Shown here piece after piece: positions 34,701 through 43,462 of a stretch of DNA of 64,000 nt (positions are counted from its first letter, which is position 1; each line of letters starts with the position of its first letter). Below the pieces are notes generated by a model. It was given only the letters and a program-made list of their open reading frames with translations, had not been told where the DNA came from and searched no databases. The position numbers were made by a program, and so were the translations under genes. Origin of the DNA: Psychromonas sp. L1A2. Its GTDB lineage: Bacteria > Pseudomonadota > Gammaproteobacteria > Enterobacterales > Psychromonadaceae. The stretch covers positions 2,356,001 to 2,420,000 of the forward strand of contig NZ_WUAG01000001.1 in the NCBI RefSeq assembly GCF_009828855.1, in the 5' to 3' direction.

Positions 34701-37082
34701 ATGACAGCACTACAACAAGTAACATTTCCCGTTTATGGAATGAACTGCGCATCATGTGCGAGCAAATTAACCACTGCTTTTAATGAGATTGACGGCATTG
34801 AAGCCAACGTGAATATCACTTTAGAAAAAGCGACACTCTCTATTGATGAAGCAGCATTAGCCACTCCGATAGCAACTGAAGTTGTATCGGTATTACAAAA
34901 AAAGGGTTATCAAACTGATTATCAACAAATCAGTTTTGAAGCTGATTGGTCATGTTCAAGTTGTGTTGAAACCACCTTGAATGCCCTTAAAAAACATCCA
35001 TTAGTTCTGGATGTTAAAGCAAACTTTGCAACACAAATGGTTTACATTGAAACCTTAGAAAGCTTTATTAATGATCAATTTATTGAACAGTTAATCGCGT
35101 TAAGTCCTTATAAGTTAACACGTAAAATTGCAATTACTTCACAACAACAATTACAGAAAAAACAACAACAAGAACAAAAAAAGCAACAACAAGAAAAATT
35201 AAGTCTAGCGTTCGCTGTTTTATTAAGTTTGCCATTTTGGTTAGCAATGATAAACATGGTGTTTAGTGACACGCCATTGTTAGCACCTTGGTTAGAATTA
35301 GCATTAGCAACACCACTGCAATTTATTGTTGGGGCTCGCTTTTATAAAGGCGCTTGGAATAGTATCAAAAATTTCTCGGCTAATATGGATGTATTAGTTG
35401 TTTTAGGCACCTCAGCAGCTTACTTCTTCAGTCTTTATATGCTGTTAGAAGGCAGTACTGCCCATCTTTATTTTGAAACCAGTGCATTAGTCATTGTGTT
35501 GATTCGTTTAGGTAAATATTTAGAGTTTCGCGCTAAGCAAGCGAGTAGCAAAGCCGTCAGTGCCTTAAGTCAATTACAAGCGATCGATGCATTAGTTAAA
35601 AAAGGTAAAGAATTTAAACGTGTATTAATTGAACATGTGCAAGTTAATGACCTGATACAAATTGCAGCAGGCGATAAAGTCCCTGTTGACGGTGTGATTG
35701 TTGAAGGTAGCAGTTATTTAGATGAAGCGTTATTAACAGGTGAAAGTCGTCCTATTTTAAAAAATATAGATGACGAAGTTTTTGCAGGCACACTCAATGG
35801 TGATGGTGTGTTATTAATGAAGAGTACCGCCGTTAATGAGCAAACTAAGTTGCACCAAATAATACAGCTTGTTGAATCCGCTCAAATGAGTAAAGCCCCT
35901 ATTTTGCAGTTAGTCGATAAAATAAGTTCTATTTTTGTACCGATCGTTTTAGGTATTGCAGTTATTACTTTTGGTGCTTGGTGGTTCGTCGGTGGCGACT
36001 TTGAACAAGCCTTAATGCACAGTGTTGCCGTATTAGTAATTGCTTGTCCTTGTGCGTTAGGTTTAGCGACACCCACTGCGATGGTCGTAGGTACTGGTTT
36101 AGCTGCTCAAAAAGGTATTTTAATAAAAGATATCAATACCCTACAACTTGCTCATAAGCTTAACCATATTGCATTTGATAAAACAGGTACGTTAACTAAA
36201 GGACAAGTCAGCTTAGATAATATTACGTCATTTGATAATGACTTCTTTTCTTTATTATTAGGTTTACAACAAGCAAGTAAGCACCCTATTGCAAAAGCAG
36301 TCATAGATCATTGCCAATCACTTGATGTTAAAGCATCCGAAGTGAGTGATATTCAAAGTATTCATGGTGAAGGTATTCATGGTCGCTTTAATGATGCCGA
36401 TCTTATTGCGGGTAATAGCAAATTATTAGCGCGTTTTAATATTAATTTAACCGAACAACTTGCGATACATGCAGTGAATGTGGATCAAGATCAAAATATT
36501 ATTTACGTTTGTTATCAACACACTTTAATTGGTTATTTTGTTATTGCAGATCAATTGCGTCCAGAGAGTAAAGAAGCGATTGAAGATCTTCATAAATTAG
36601 GTCTATCAACCATTTTACTTAGTGGCGATAAACATAGTGTTGTACAGGCGATGAGTAAGCAGTTAGGTATTAAAACCTTTTATGCAGAGCAAACACCGGA
36701 GCAAAAACTACAGCAGTTATCAGATTTGCAACAAGATTCATTAGTTGCAATGGTCGGTGATGGCGTCAACGATGCACCAGCCTTGGCCAAAGCAGATGTC
36801 AGTATTGCGATGGGTGGCGGCAGTGATGTTGCAAAACAAACGGCAGCGATGACCTTAATGCGTGATGACCCTCGCTTGATTGCCGTAGCGATTAAACTTT
36901 CACGAGCAACTTGGTCAACTATTCGTCAGAACTTATTTTGGGCGTTTATATTTAATACGTTAGCGATTCCAGCTGCAGCGTTAGGTTATTTAAACCCAAC
37001 TATTGCGGCGATAGCGATGACTATCTCAAGCTTAACTGTATTAAGTAACTCATTGTTATTAAAACGTACTCGTCTTAAATAA
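34701..37082 (+). CDS. copA: Copper-exporting P1B-type ATPase
   Basis: Pumps Cu(I) from the cytoplasm using ATP. 793 aa: first metal-binding domain with GMNCASC, second with the altered WSCSSC, a Gln/Lys-rich linker (about residues 150-170), eight membrane helices, TGES (actuator), the metal-path ACPCALG, phosphorylation motif DKTGTLT, HP dipeptide (SKHPIAKA) and GDGVNDAPAL. Preceded by a CueR-type promoter and followed by cueR. ATG behind GGAGGTAAC. Confidence 0.95.
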   Translation: MTALQQVTFPVYGMNCASCASKLTTAFNEIDGIEANVNITLEKATLSIDEAALATPIATEVVSVLQKKGYQTDYQQISFEADWSCSSCVETTLNALKKHPLVLDVKANFATQMVYIETLESFINDQFIEQLIALSPYKLTRKIAITSQQQLQKKQQQEQKKQQQEKLSLAFAVLLSLPFWLAMINMVFSDTPLLAPWLELALATPLQFIVGARFYKGAWNSIKNFSANMDVLVVLGTSAAYFFSLYMLLEGSTAHLYFETSALVIVLIRLGKYLEFRAKQASSKAVSALSQLQAIDALVKKGKEFKRVLIEHVQVNDLIQIAAGDKVPVDGVIVEGSSYLDEALLTGESRPILKNIDDEVFAGTLNGDGVLLMKSTAVNEQTKLHQIIQLVESAQMSKAPILQLVDKISSIFVPIVLGIAVITFGAWWFVGGDFEQALMHSVAVLVIACPCALGLATPTAMVVGTGLAAQKGILIKDINTLQLAHKLNHIAFDKTGTLTKGQVSLDNITSFDNDFFSLLLGLQQASKHPIAKAVIDHCQSLDVKASEVSDIQSIHGEGIHGRFNDADLIAGNSKLLARFNINLTEQLAIHAVNVDQDQNIIYVCYQHTLIGYFVIADQLRPESKEAIEDLHKLGLSTILLSGDKHSVVQAMSKQLGIKTFYAEQTPEQKLQQLSDLQQDSLVAMVGDGVNDAPALAKADVSIAMGGGSDVAKQTAAMTLMRDDPRLIAVAIKLSRATWSTIRQNLFWAFIFNTLAIPAAALGYLNPTIAAIAMTISSLTVLSNSLLLKRTRLK

Positions 37083-37089
37083 ACGCATA

Positions 37090-37121
37090 AAAGTCCGTTA
37101 ATAAATTCATTAACGGACTTA
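37090..37121 (+). terminator. Hairpin between copA and cueR
   Basis: Stem AAGTCCGTTAAT / ATTAACGGACTT with a short T-containing tail. It could end or dampen transcription from copA before cueR. Confidence 0.75.
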
Positions 37122-37142
37122 TTTAAATATGGGAGAATCTGT

Positions 37143-37535
37143 ATGTTGTCAATTAGCCAAGTAGCTCAAGAGACAGGGTTATCAGTCAAATCTATTAGAC
37201 ACTATGAATCTATTGGTCTGATCAGTCCTCCGCCAAGGGAGGAAAATGATTATCGATTTTATACCAAGGAAATTACCCAGCAGTTGCATTTTATTTATAA
37301 AACAAAGCAAGCTGGTTTTACGTTAAAAGAGTGTAAAGCGTTGTTGTTGTTGTGTGAAAATGAAGATAGAAACAGCGCCGATGTTAAAAAGATAGCGTTA
37401 GAGAAAATTAAAGAAATTGAGGAACGCATTAAACAGCAACAAGCGATAGTGGATCAGTTAACTAAAATAACTCAGCAGTGTCCGGGTGATGAGCACTCAG
37501 AGTGCAGTATCATTGATGCCTTTAGTCGCGACTAA
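37143..37535 (+). CDS. cueR: CueR, copper-responsive MerR-family regulator
   Basis: 130 aa. N-terminal MerR winged helix (ISQVAQETGLSVKSIRHYESIGL), long dimerisation helix, and the CueR metal loop CPGDEHSEC with its two cysteines. Senses Cu(I)/Ag(I) and should activate the copA promoter at 34610. ATG behind GGGAGAATC. Confidence 0.93.
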   Translation: MLSISQVAQETGLSVKSIRHYESIGLISPPPREENDYRFYTKEITQQLHFIYKTKQAGFTLKECKALLLLCENEDRNSADVKKIALEKIKEIEERIKQQQAIVDQLTKITQQCPGDEHSECSIIDAFSRD

Positions 37536-37608
37536 AGCATCATAAATCTGATCTTTAATTATTAATAATAAGCACACATTAATAAAAACGACCATTAATC
37601 GCTAACCA

Positions 37609-37640
37609 TAAAAAACCCAGTAATAAACTGGGTTTTTATT
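37609..37640. terminator. Terminator after cueR
   Basis: AAAAACCCAG / CTGGGTTTTT stem with A and T tracts, between convergent genes, so it can serve both strands. Confidence 0.85.
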
Positions 37641-37700
37641 TGTCTCAATATTTTATTGAAATATACCTTTCGTGAAAAGTATCATCAAATCGAAAGGAAA

Positions 37701-39017
37701 CTAATTACTCGTTTCTTTTAACGAGCCTATTTCAACACGTTCTTCATTTCTACCCGCATTAGGGTCGTTAAATACATCAACGTCCATCTCACCTTCAGAT
37801 TTAGCAACGATACAAGTCACCACACTATCACCAGTAATATTAACGGCGGTACGGATCATATCTAACAATCTATCAACACCAATGATCATTGCAATACCTT
37901 CAACAGGTAAACCAACTTGGTTTAATACCATTGCTAACATGATCAAACCAACACCCGGTACACCAGCAGTACCGACAGAAGCTAGAGTAGCCGTCATGAT
38001 CACCGCTGCATAGTCAGATAAAGTTAAATCAATATTAAACGCTTGTGCAATAAATACCGTCGCAACACCTTGCATGATGGCAGTACCATCCATGTTGATA
38101 GTTGCCCCTAAAGGCACAGTAAATGAAGCAACCTTATTATTAACACCTAGGTATTTAGTGGCTGTTTCTAATGTCACTGGAATCGTTGCATTTGATGATG
38201 CCGTTGAAAATGCAAAAGTGATTGCAGTTTCCATTTTTTTGAAAAATTTAACAGGGCTTAATCCTGTAAACACTTTCAAGAAAGTACTATAAGTAATTAA
38301 GGCGTGCAAAATCAGTGTCGCACTTAATACTAAGAAGTAATTAATGAGATTAAAGATCGCATCTAAACCAATTTCACTAAATAACTTCGCCATTAAGAAG
38401 AACACACCGTAAGGTGCAATATTCATTAACATAACCACTAATTTCATGATCACTTTGTTGAGATCAAAAAATGTTGCTGCAACACGTTCACCCGCGCTGC
38501 CAGATGAACTAATAGCAACACCAAACAATATTGCAAACACAATAATTTGTAGAGTATTACCTTCAGCCATTGAGCTAATAGGATTTGTTGGGAACATGTT
38601 AATAATAACATCGCCTAACGATGGTGCTTCTTTAGATGCAAAGGTAGTTGCTTGAGCTAAGTCGATACCAACACCTGGTTCAAAGATATTAGCCATCAAG
38701 ATAGCAAGTGAGATAGCAATCGCAGTCGTCACCATATAAAAAGACAGGGTTTTACCCCCTAAACGCCCTAATGTTGACATATCTTTTAAACTGCTTGTTC
38801 CGCAAACTAAAGAAACAAAAATAAGTGGAACAACTAACATTTTAAGCGTGGCAATAAAGATTTTACCGCCTACATAAAATAGCCCATTAACAATATAATC
38901 TTGGACAAATGCAACGTCAGCAAAGATTGTACGGATTAAGAACCCTGTTAATATGCCAATCGCCATGCCGATTAAGACTTTCTTGGTCAATGACATTTTA
39001 TTTTTTACTTCTGTCAT
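37701..39017 (-). CDS. Dicarboxylate/amino acid:cation symporter (DAACS/SLC1 family)
   Basis: 438 aa inner-membrane Na+ or H+ coupled symporter for glutamate/aspartate or C4-dicarboxylates. Family blocks: the serine-rich FAFSTASSNATIPVTL (hairpin HP1), GATINMDGTAI (TM7 NMDGT) and GVPGVGLIML (HP2). The ATG lies behind AAGGAAT. The C-terminus is acidic. Substrate cannot be told by eye. Confidence 0.9.
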   Translation of the reverse strand: MTEVKNKMSLTKKVLIGMAIGILTGFLIRTIFADVAFVQDYIVNGLFYVGGKIFIATLKMLVVPLIFVSLVCGTSSLKDMSTLGRLGGKTLSFYMVTTAIAISLAILMANIFEPGVGIDLAQATTFASKEAPSLGDVIINMFPTNPISSMAEGNTLQIIVFAILFGVAISSSGSAGERVAATFFDLNKVIMKLVVMLMNIAPYGVFFLMAKLFSEIGLDAIFNLINYFLVLSATLILHALITYSTFLKVFTGLSPVKFFKKMETAITFAFSTASSNATIPVTLETATKYLGVNNKVASFTVPLGATINMDGTAIMQGVATVFIAQAFNIDLTLSDYAAVIMTATLASVGTAGVPGVGLIMLAMVLNQVGLPVEGIAMIIGVDRLLDMIRTAVNITGDSVVTCIVAKSEGEMDVDVFNDPNAGRNEERVEIGSLKETSN

Positions 39018-39216
39018 AATAATTCCTTATATTTCATAAAATTACCCTTTAAATTTCTATAAATATTGCAATATCGCACTAGGAGTATGAGTATTAAATC
39101 TTTCTCGTAATCCATTACAAACAAGTCGGTTTTCTCGTATTGTCTTAATGCTAATATCTGAATTAATGCGACATATTCATAAAAATAAAGGGGCTGATGC
39201 TTAAAATGGCAGTACC

Positions 39217-39549
39217 TATACCCGTTACCATTTAAGGTACAAAATTCAACAAGTGGTGAAGTGAACAGATGCTAGGCAGAAAGAGGAAGATCTAACGGGT
39301 TAAACCGACACTTTCTAACAACGCAGGTGTTTATACCAATCACACTAATTAACTGATCTATTTTACTTATCAAAATAACTTATTTAATGTCATCGGTATT
39401 ACTTCACCGCCTGCCCTCTGGGTCGTTAGCTTGAAAATCAACTCAGCGTTGCAACCTTCGATAAGGACTCGTCCTTGTGATCATGTTGCGCGTTGATTTG
39501 GAGTCCAAGCTAACGACTGAACAAAGTACATTGAACGGTAACGGGTATA
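39217..39549. repeat. 333-bp MITE-like element with 13-bp perfect ends
   Basis: TATACCCGTTACC at 39217-39229 and its exact reverse complement at 39537-39549. Non-coding. Contains the smaller repeat 39333-39399 and a long imperfect hairpin 39422-39517 (GTCGTTAGCTTG / CAAGCTAACGAC arms). Confidence 0.7.
39333..39399. repeat. MITE-like repeat (copy c), nested
   Basis: 67 bp from ATACCAATCACACTAATTAA to TTTAATGTCATCGGTAT: same ends as 32351-32493 with a shorter middle. Confidence 0.65.
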
Positions 39550-39578
39550 TACCATAATAACAGGCAGATAAGAAAATA

Positions 39579-40667
39579 TTAATTTATCAAAGAAAAGTCG
39601 GCAGAGGCTAATTGCACGCCGTTAACAAGGATTGCAACAGTATGTTGTCCACCATAATATTGTCTTGTGGAGATTTTTTTGAAACTAAATGATTTCGAAA
39701 TCATTTTATTGTGTTGAGGGATAATCGCTTCAGAAAGTTGGAATATTTTACGTGCTTGTTTGCCATTTTTTTTCATAAAATCAATCGCAAATTCAATACG
39801 CAATTTACTGAGAGGTAAACTTTTTTGATGTTGTAGCTGACAAGAAAAATGAAGCATTTGACCAAGTTGTACATTTTCATCTGTAACAAAATCGATAACT
39901 TCTATGTCTTTTGGCGGTAAAAATCCAAATAAACTTAACGCATCTGGTTGAGCTTGTTTTAATAAACTTCTGCAAGCATGTTTAACAAGGCGTTTAGTGT
40001 ATATCGAATCACTTTCTGTTAACCAACGTTGAGCAATATCTATCACAATATCCGGATGATCCTTGGCAATATCATTAAGGTTATTTGCAACGCTACGACG
40101 AACGTATTCACTCTCATCAGTTTTTAAAGATTCTAAAATAGGTAATAAATAACTTGGATCTTTTTTAAATGAAGGTAATGCCATCGCCCAAGGCAATCGA
40201 GGACGTGCTCCTTCTGAAGCTAATCGACGTATATGATGATTATCACTTTTTGTCCAAGCTAATAAGATACAGTGCATTTGTTCAGGATATTGTTCAATAA
40301 AAGGTCTAACGGCAAATTCTGCACTGGCAAACTGTGTAATATGAGCCAGCGCATCGATCGAAGCGGTTAATTCATCTAACCCAAATAATTCAACAAAAGC
40401 AGGAATAAACATACCTTTGTAGCTAGTGAAGTGCAGCGAAACTTGTTTAATAACAGCGAGCGTTTGTAAATAATCGAGTTCAATAAAAGTATTTAACTGG
40501 TGTGCAATATGTTCTGTGCGTGCTTTTAGTTCTTTATTATTCCAATCATCATTAAAAACTGCATCAATAAAATCATTTTTATGAAAAGTAGGGTAATAAT
40601 CAGCTACCGAGTTTGCAACATGGTTAAGGTAGTCATGGTTATATACATCTTTTAATAAATCAGCCAT
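39579..40667 (-). CDS. AlkD-like DNA alkylation repair protein (HEAT repeats)
   Basis: 362 aa built of HEAT-like helical repeats (SFKKDPSYLLPILESLKTDESEYVRRSVANNLNDIAKDHP and similar), as in AlkC/AlkD DNA glycosylases that remove alkylated purines. The C-terminal 80 residues (LSKLRIEFAIDFMKKNGK ... YYGGQHTVAILVNG) form the beta-rich extension seen in the long COG4335-type members. Activity on alkylated DNA is inferred from the family. Confidence 0.8.
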   Translation of the reverse strand: MADLLKDVYNHDYLNHVANSVADYYPTFHKNDFIDAVFNDDWNNKELKARTEHIAHQLNTFIELDYLQTLAVIKQVSLHFTSYKGMFIPAFVELFGLDELTASIDALAHITQFASAEFAVRPFIEQYPEQMHCILLAWTKSDNHHIRRLASEGARPRLPWAMALPSFKKDPSYLLPILESLKTDESEYVRRSVANNLNDIAKDHPDIVIDIAQRWLTESDSIYTKRLVKHACRSLLKQAQPDALSLFGFLPPKDIEVIDFVTDENVQLGQMLHFSCQLQHQKSLPLSKLRIEFAIDFMKKNGKQARKIFQLSEAIIPQHNKMISKSFSFKKISTRQYYGGQHTVAILVNGVQLASADFSLIN

Positions 40668-40824
40668 CTATACGCCACCTTATTTATACTCAACAGCGCT
40701 ATTGTTAGGCTTGTTTAATAAAATTGGACACTTGTCATTAACAGCTTTTATTTCGCTTATGGTTTTGAACAAACTATTAACAAATAAAAAGACCAATAAA
40801 AATGACTAATAACAAGTGAATTAA

Positions 40825-41592
40825 TTACAATACTCGTTCACCAAAATGGAAAACACAAAACTGCCCTTCTTCCATTTTGGTCCACGCTTCATCTTTGGTT
40901 AATGGACGAGTGGCAATCACAGTCACAACATCCGTTGCTGAGGTTTCTTCTTGGAAATCAACCGTCATATCTTCATCAATCAACTGGGCTTTACCAAAAG
41001 GTGCTCGGCGCGTTATCCAATGTAAATTATTAGTGCAATAACACATTACATATTCGCCATCGCTTAAAAGCATATTAAAAACACCTAATGCTTTTAATTG
41101 ATCGGCATAACGAGCTACCAATCTAAACATATCTAACATGTCTTCAGGTGGTTGTTTAAACTCTTTGTGTAATTTATCAATGATCCAACAAAAAGCACGC
41201 TCACTGTCCGTTTGACCCACTGGATTAGCGTAGCCCATTTCTAGGTCTTCATAGCCGGTTAGTTGGCCATTATGAGCATAAGTCCAATTACGCCCCCATA
41301 ACTCTCTAATAAAAGGATGTGTATTCTCTAAATTAACGCCACCACGGTTCGCTTGACGAATATGACTGATAACCGATTTACTTTTAATAGGGTAACTTTT
41401 CACTAATTCAGCAATTTTAGAATCACAACTTGGGCTAGGATCTTTAAAACTACGGCAACCTTTACCTTCGTAAAAAGTAATACCCCAACCATCTTTATGC
41501 GGGCCAGTACCACCACCGCGCTTTACTAATCCACTGAAACTAAAACAGATATCAGTTGGGACATTGGCACTCATGCCTAATAATTCACACAT
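40825..41592 (-). CDS. Class II glutamine amidotransferase (YafJ type)
   Basis: 255 aa. Cys2 follows the initiator Met (MCELLGMSANVPTD) as the N-terminal nucleophile; GPHKDGWGI, SHIRQANRGG and WTYAHNGQLTGYE are the family's other active-site blocks. It hydrolyses glutamine to ammonia for an unknown acceptor. It follows the gmhA-like gene by 9 bp on the same strand, the same pair as yafJ-gmhA in E. coli. Confidence 0.92.
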   Translation of the reverse strand: MCELLGMSANVPTDICFSFSGLVKRGGGTGPHKDGWGITFYEGKGCRSFKDPSPSCDSKIAELVKSYPIKSKSVISHIRQANRGGVNLENTHPFIRELWGRNWTYAHNGQLTGYEDLEMGYANPVGQTDSERAFCWIIDKLHKEFKQPPEDMLDMFRLVARYADQLKALGVFNMLLSDGEYVMCYCTNNLHWITRRAPFGKAQLIDEDMTVDFQEETSATDVVTVIATRPLTKDEAWTKMEEGQFCVFHFGERVL

Positions 41593-41601
41593 TGTTTAAA
41601 C

Positions 41602-42177
41602 CTAAGCCATCTTTTTTTCAATTAAATAGATCAAGATATGAATGATCTTAATATGTACTTCTTGGATGCGATCGGCAAAACCGAAATGCGGTACACGAAT
41701 TTCAACGTCTGCTAGTCCAGCCATTTTTCCACCGTCTTTACCCGTTAAAGCAATGACTTTGATGCCTTTAGATTTAGCAACATCAATGGCTTTTAGAATA
41801 TTGCCTGAGTTACCACTGGTTGATAAACAAAATAACACATCACCACTGCGGCCAACGCCTTCAAGGTAACGTGCAAATATGTACTCAAATCCGTAGTCAT
41901 TACCGACACAAGAAATATGGCTAGCATCTGAAATCGCAATCGCTGGGTACGACGGTCGATGTTCACGATAACGCCCCGTTAACTCTTCAGCAAAATGCAT
42001 AGCATCACAATGAGAGCCTCCATTACCACAAGCTAATACTTTGCCTTCATTTTTGAAAGATTCCGCTAATAACGAAGCAGCATCTTCGATATTCTGTAAA
42101 TTTTGTTGATCTGATAAGAATGCAGATAAGACCGTTTGTGCTTCTAACAACTCATCTTTAATTAATGATAAATTCAT
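41602..42177 (-). CDS. gmhA: Phosphoheptose isomerase (SIS domain)
   Basis: 191 aa. Converts sedoheptulose 7-phosphate to D-glycero-D-manno-heptose 7-phosphate for LPS core heptose. SIS signatures: [37 protein letters not shown], and [26 protein letters not shown] with the catalytic Glu/His. Length matches GmhA. First gene of a pair with the YafJ-type amidotransferase. Confidence 0.9.
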   Translation of the reverse strand: MNLSLIKDELLEAQTVLSAFLSDQQNLQNIEDAASLLAESFKNEGKVLACGNGGSHCDAMHFAEELTGRYREHRPSYPAIAISDASHISCVGNDYGFEYIFARYLEGVGRSGDVLFCLSTSGNSGNILKAIDVAKSKGIKVIALTGKDGGKMAGLADVEIRVPHFGFADRIQEVHIKIIHILIYLIEKKMA

Positions 42178-42853
42178 AATACCTACTTACATAATTGAGA
42201 TTAATACCTTGGGTATAACTATCCACCAGCAGCTTGATGCTGGTGACGAATATTTTATTCTTCTAAACAATTCCTCTAAACAATTCCTCTAAACCATTCT
42301 TTCAAAAAGAGCCTAATAATATATCGTTTATCAGTGCAACTTTTAGACTATAAATACATTCCATTAGTTAAGATCTATTGATTAAACTTTATTAGTAAAA
42401 TTCAGTTAATTAATTTCAATACAAACAAATCTAGCATTATAGCTTTTGATCATTGTTGTCATTATTCATAAACATTTTTCTGTATTAAATAGCCACCAAA
42501 GTTAAGCTTTGTGCTTTTTAAGTTCATTATATCAAACTTAAAAAAGAAAAATTCTATCGTCGTTAATATAACTTATTAAGGTACTGATGACGTAAATTAT
42601 TGTTATATTTTTAAATTTTATGATGGCTTTAAGCCATTCAGAAAATTGTTTAATAGAAGAGTAACTTAAAGACAATAAATAATGGGGGAAGTTTAAGTAG
42701 AAATGTATTGGATAAACGTATTTAAACACTAGTGCATGAATGAGTTACCTTTTGATCGGTCCATTTATGCTCTAGGTATGTGTAAAATACTAACCATATT
42801 TATTAAGCGCAGATGCGCAGTGACGCTTAGCGCTAATGGCAGAGGAACAATAT
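42178..42853. other. 676-bp AT-rich intergenic region
   Basis: Holds one clear hairpin, CACCAGCA/TGCTGGTG (42224-42245), and a short direct repeat (AACAATTCCTCTAA). A 63-codon frame at 42538-42729 is not convincing as a gene. Otherwise nothing is seen. Confidence 0.5.
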
Positions 42854-43138
42854 TTATAAGTTAATAAGATGCACTTCAGAGTTATCATCAGGATCTGCAA
42901 ACTGTTGCCTTAATACTTTTTTAGACTCCATAAAGATTTCACCATTTTGAGCGATAGTAAAATGATCGGGTTCTATATTAAATTCTTTTTGGTAAGCCAT
43001 TACTAATTGCAATGAATGTGCTTTTTGCTCTTCACTCAATGGTGCACCGTCTAACCATTTCCCTGTTTCAACAGCAGTTGCTAGTTTCTGATAAAGTGCT
43101 GGAGTGATATTTTTTGCATACTCATTTATATTTGCCAC
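42854..43138 (-). CDS. yeaC: YeaC-like protein (DUF1315)
   Basis: 94 aa, small and soluble. ITPALYQKLATAVETGKWLDGAPLSEEQKAHSLQLVMAYQ is characteristic of the DUF1315/YeaC family, conserved in gammaproteobacteria and without known function. Single gene. Confidence 0.85.
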   Translation of the reverse strand: MANINEYAKNITPALYQKLATAVETGKWLDGAPLSEEQKAHSLQLVMAYQKEFNIEPDHFTIAQNGEIFMESKKVLRQQFADPDDNSEVHLINL

Positions 43139-43462
43139 TGTGTTTGCCTTTTTCTTTAATCTTAATTAATTTGAATGAACTGAAGTATATTTATTTGTTT
43201 GAAATTATCTAGTGATGTTTTTGTTGAGCAATAATTTTTTGCTGTTGGTCTACTTTTTATCTTTAATTTTATCTTTAACTTTAACTTTAACTTTAATTAA
43301 CAGTAACTAATGTTAGCAACCATTAACTTATGCTAATCCTTAAAAAGAAAAAGCCACTTATTGATAAGCAGCTTTTGTATTAGGCATTACATAGTAAATT
43401 ATATGCAAAAATTACAAATAAAAATCGAAACAATTCATGCAGCTTATAAAAAACATAAATCA
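43139..43462. other. Intergenic region with simple-sequence repeat
   Basis: Between about 43257 and 43303 the hexamer CTTTAA(C/T) recurs six or so times in a row with small variations. The rest is AT-rich, with AAAAAGCCACTTAT/AAGCAGCTTTT arms near 43347 that may form a weak terminator. Confidence 0.5.

Larger units (their letters stand above)
39018..39578. other. Intergenic region occupied by a composite MITE-like element
   Basis: 561 bp; most of it (39217-39549) is one inverted-repeat element containing a second. No gene is seen. Confidence 0.6.

Noticed and set aside
42538-42729. 63-aa minus-strand frame in the gmhA-yeaC gap
   Set aside because: Composition of AT-rich non-coding DNA and no ribosome-binding site.
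43257-43303. CRISPR-like or regulatory array
   Set aside because: Simple hexamer repetition (CTTTAA variants) with no spacers. No CRISPR array is present in the window.
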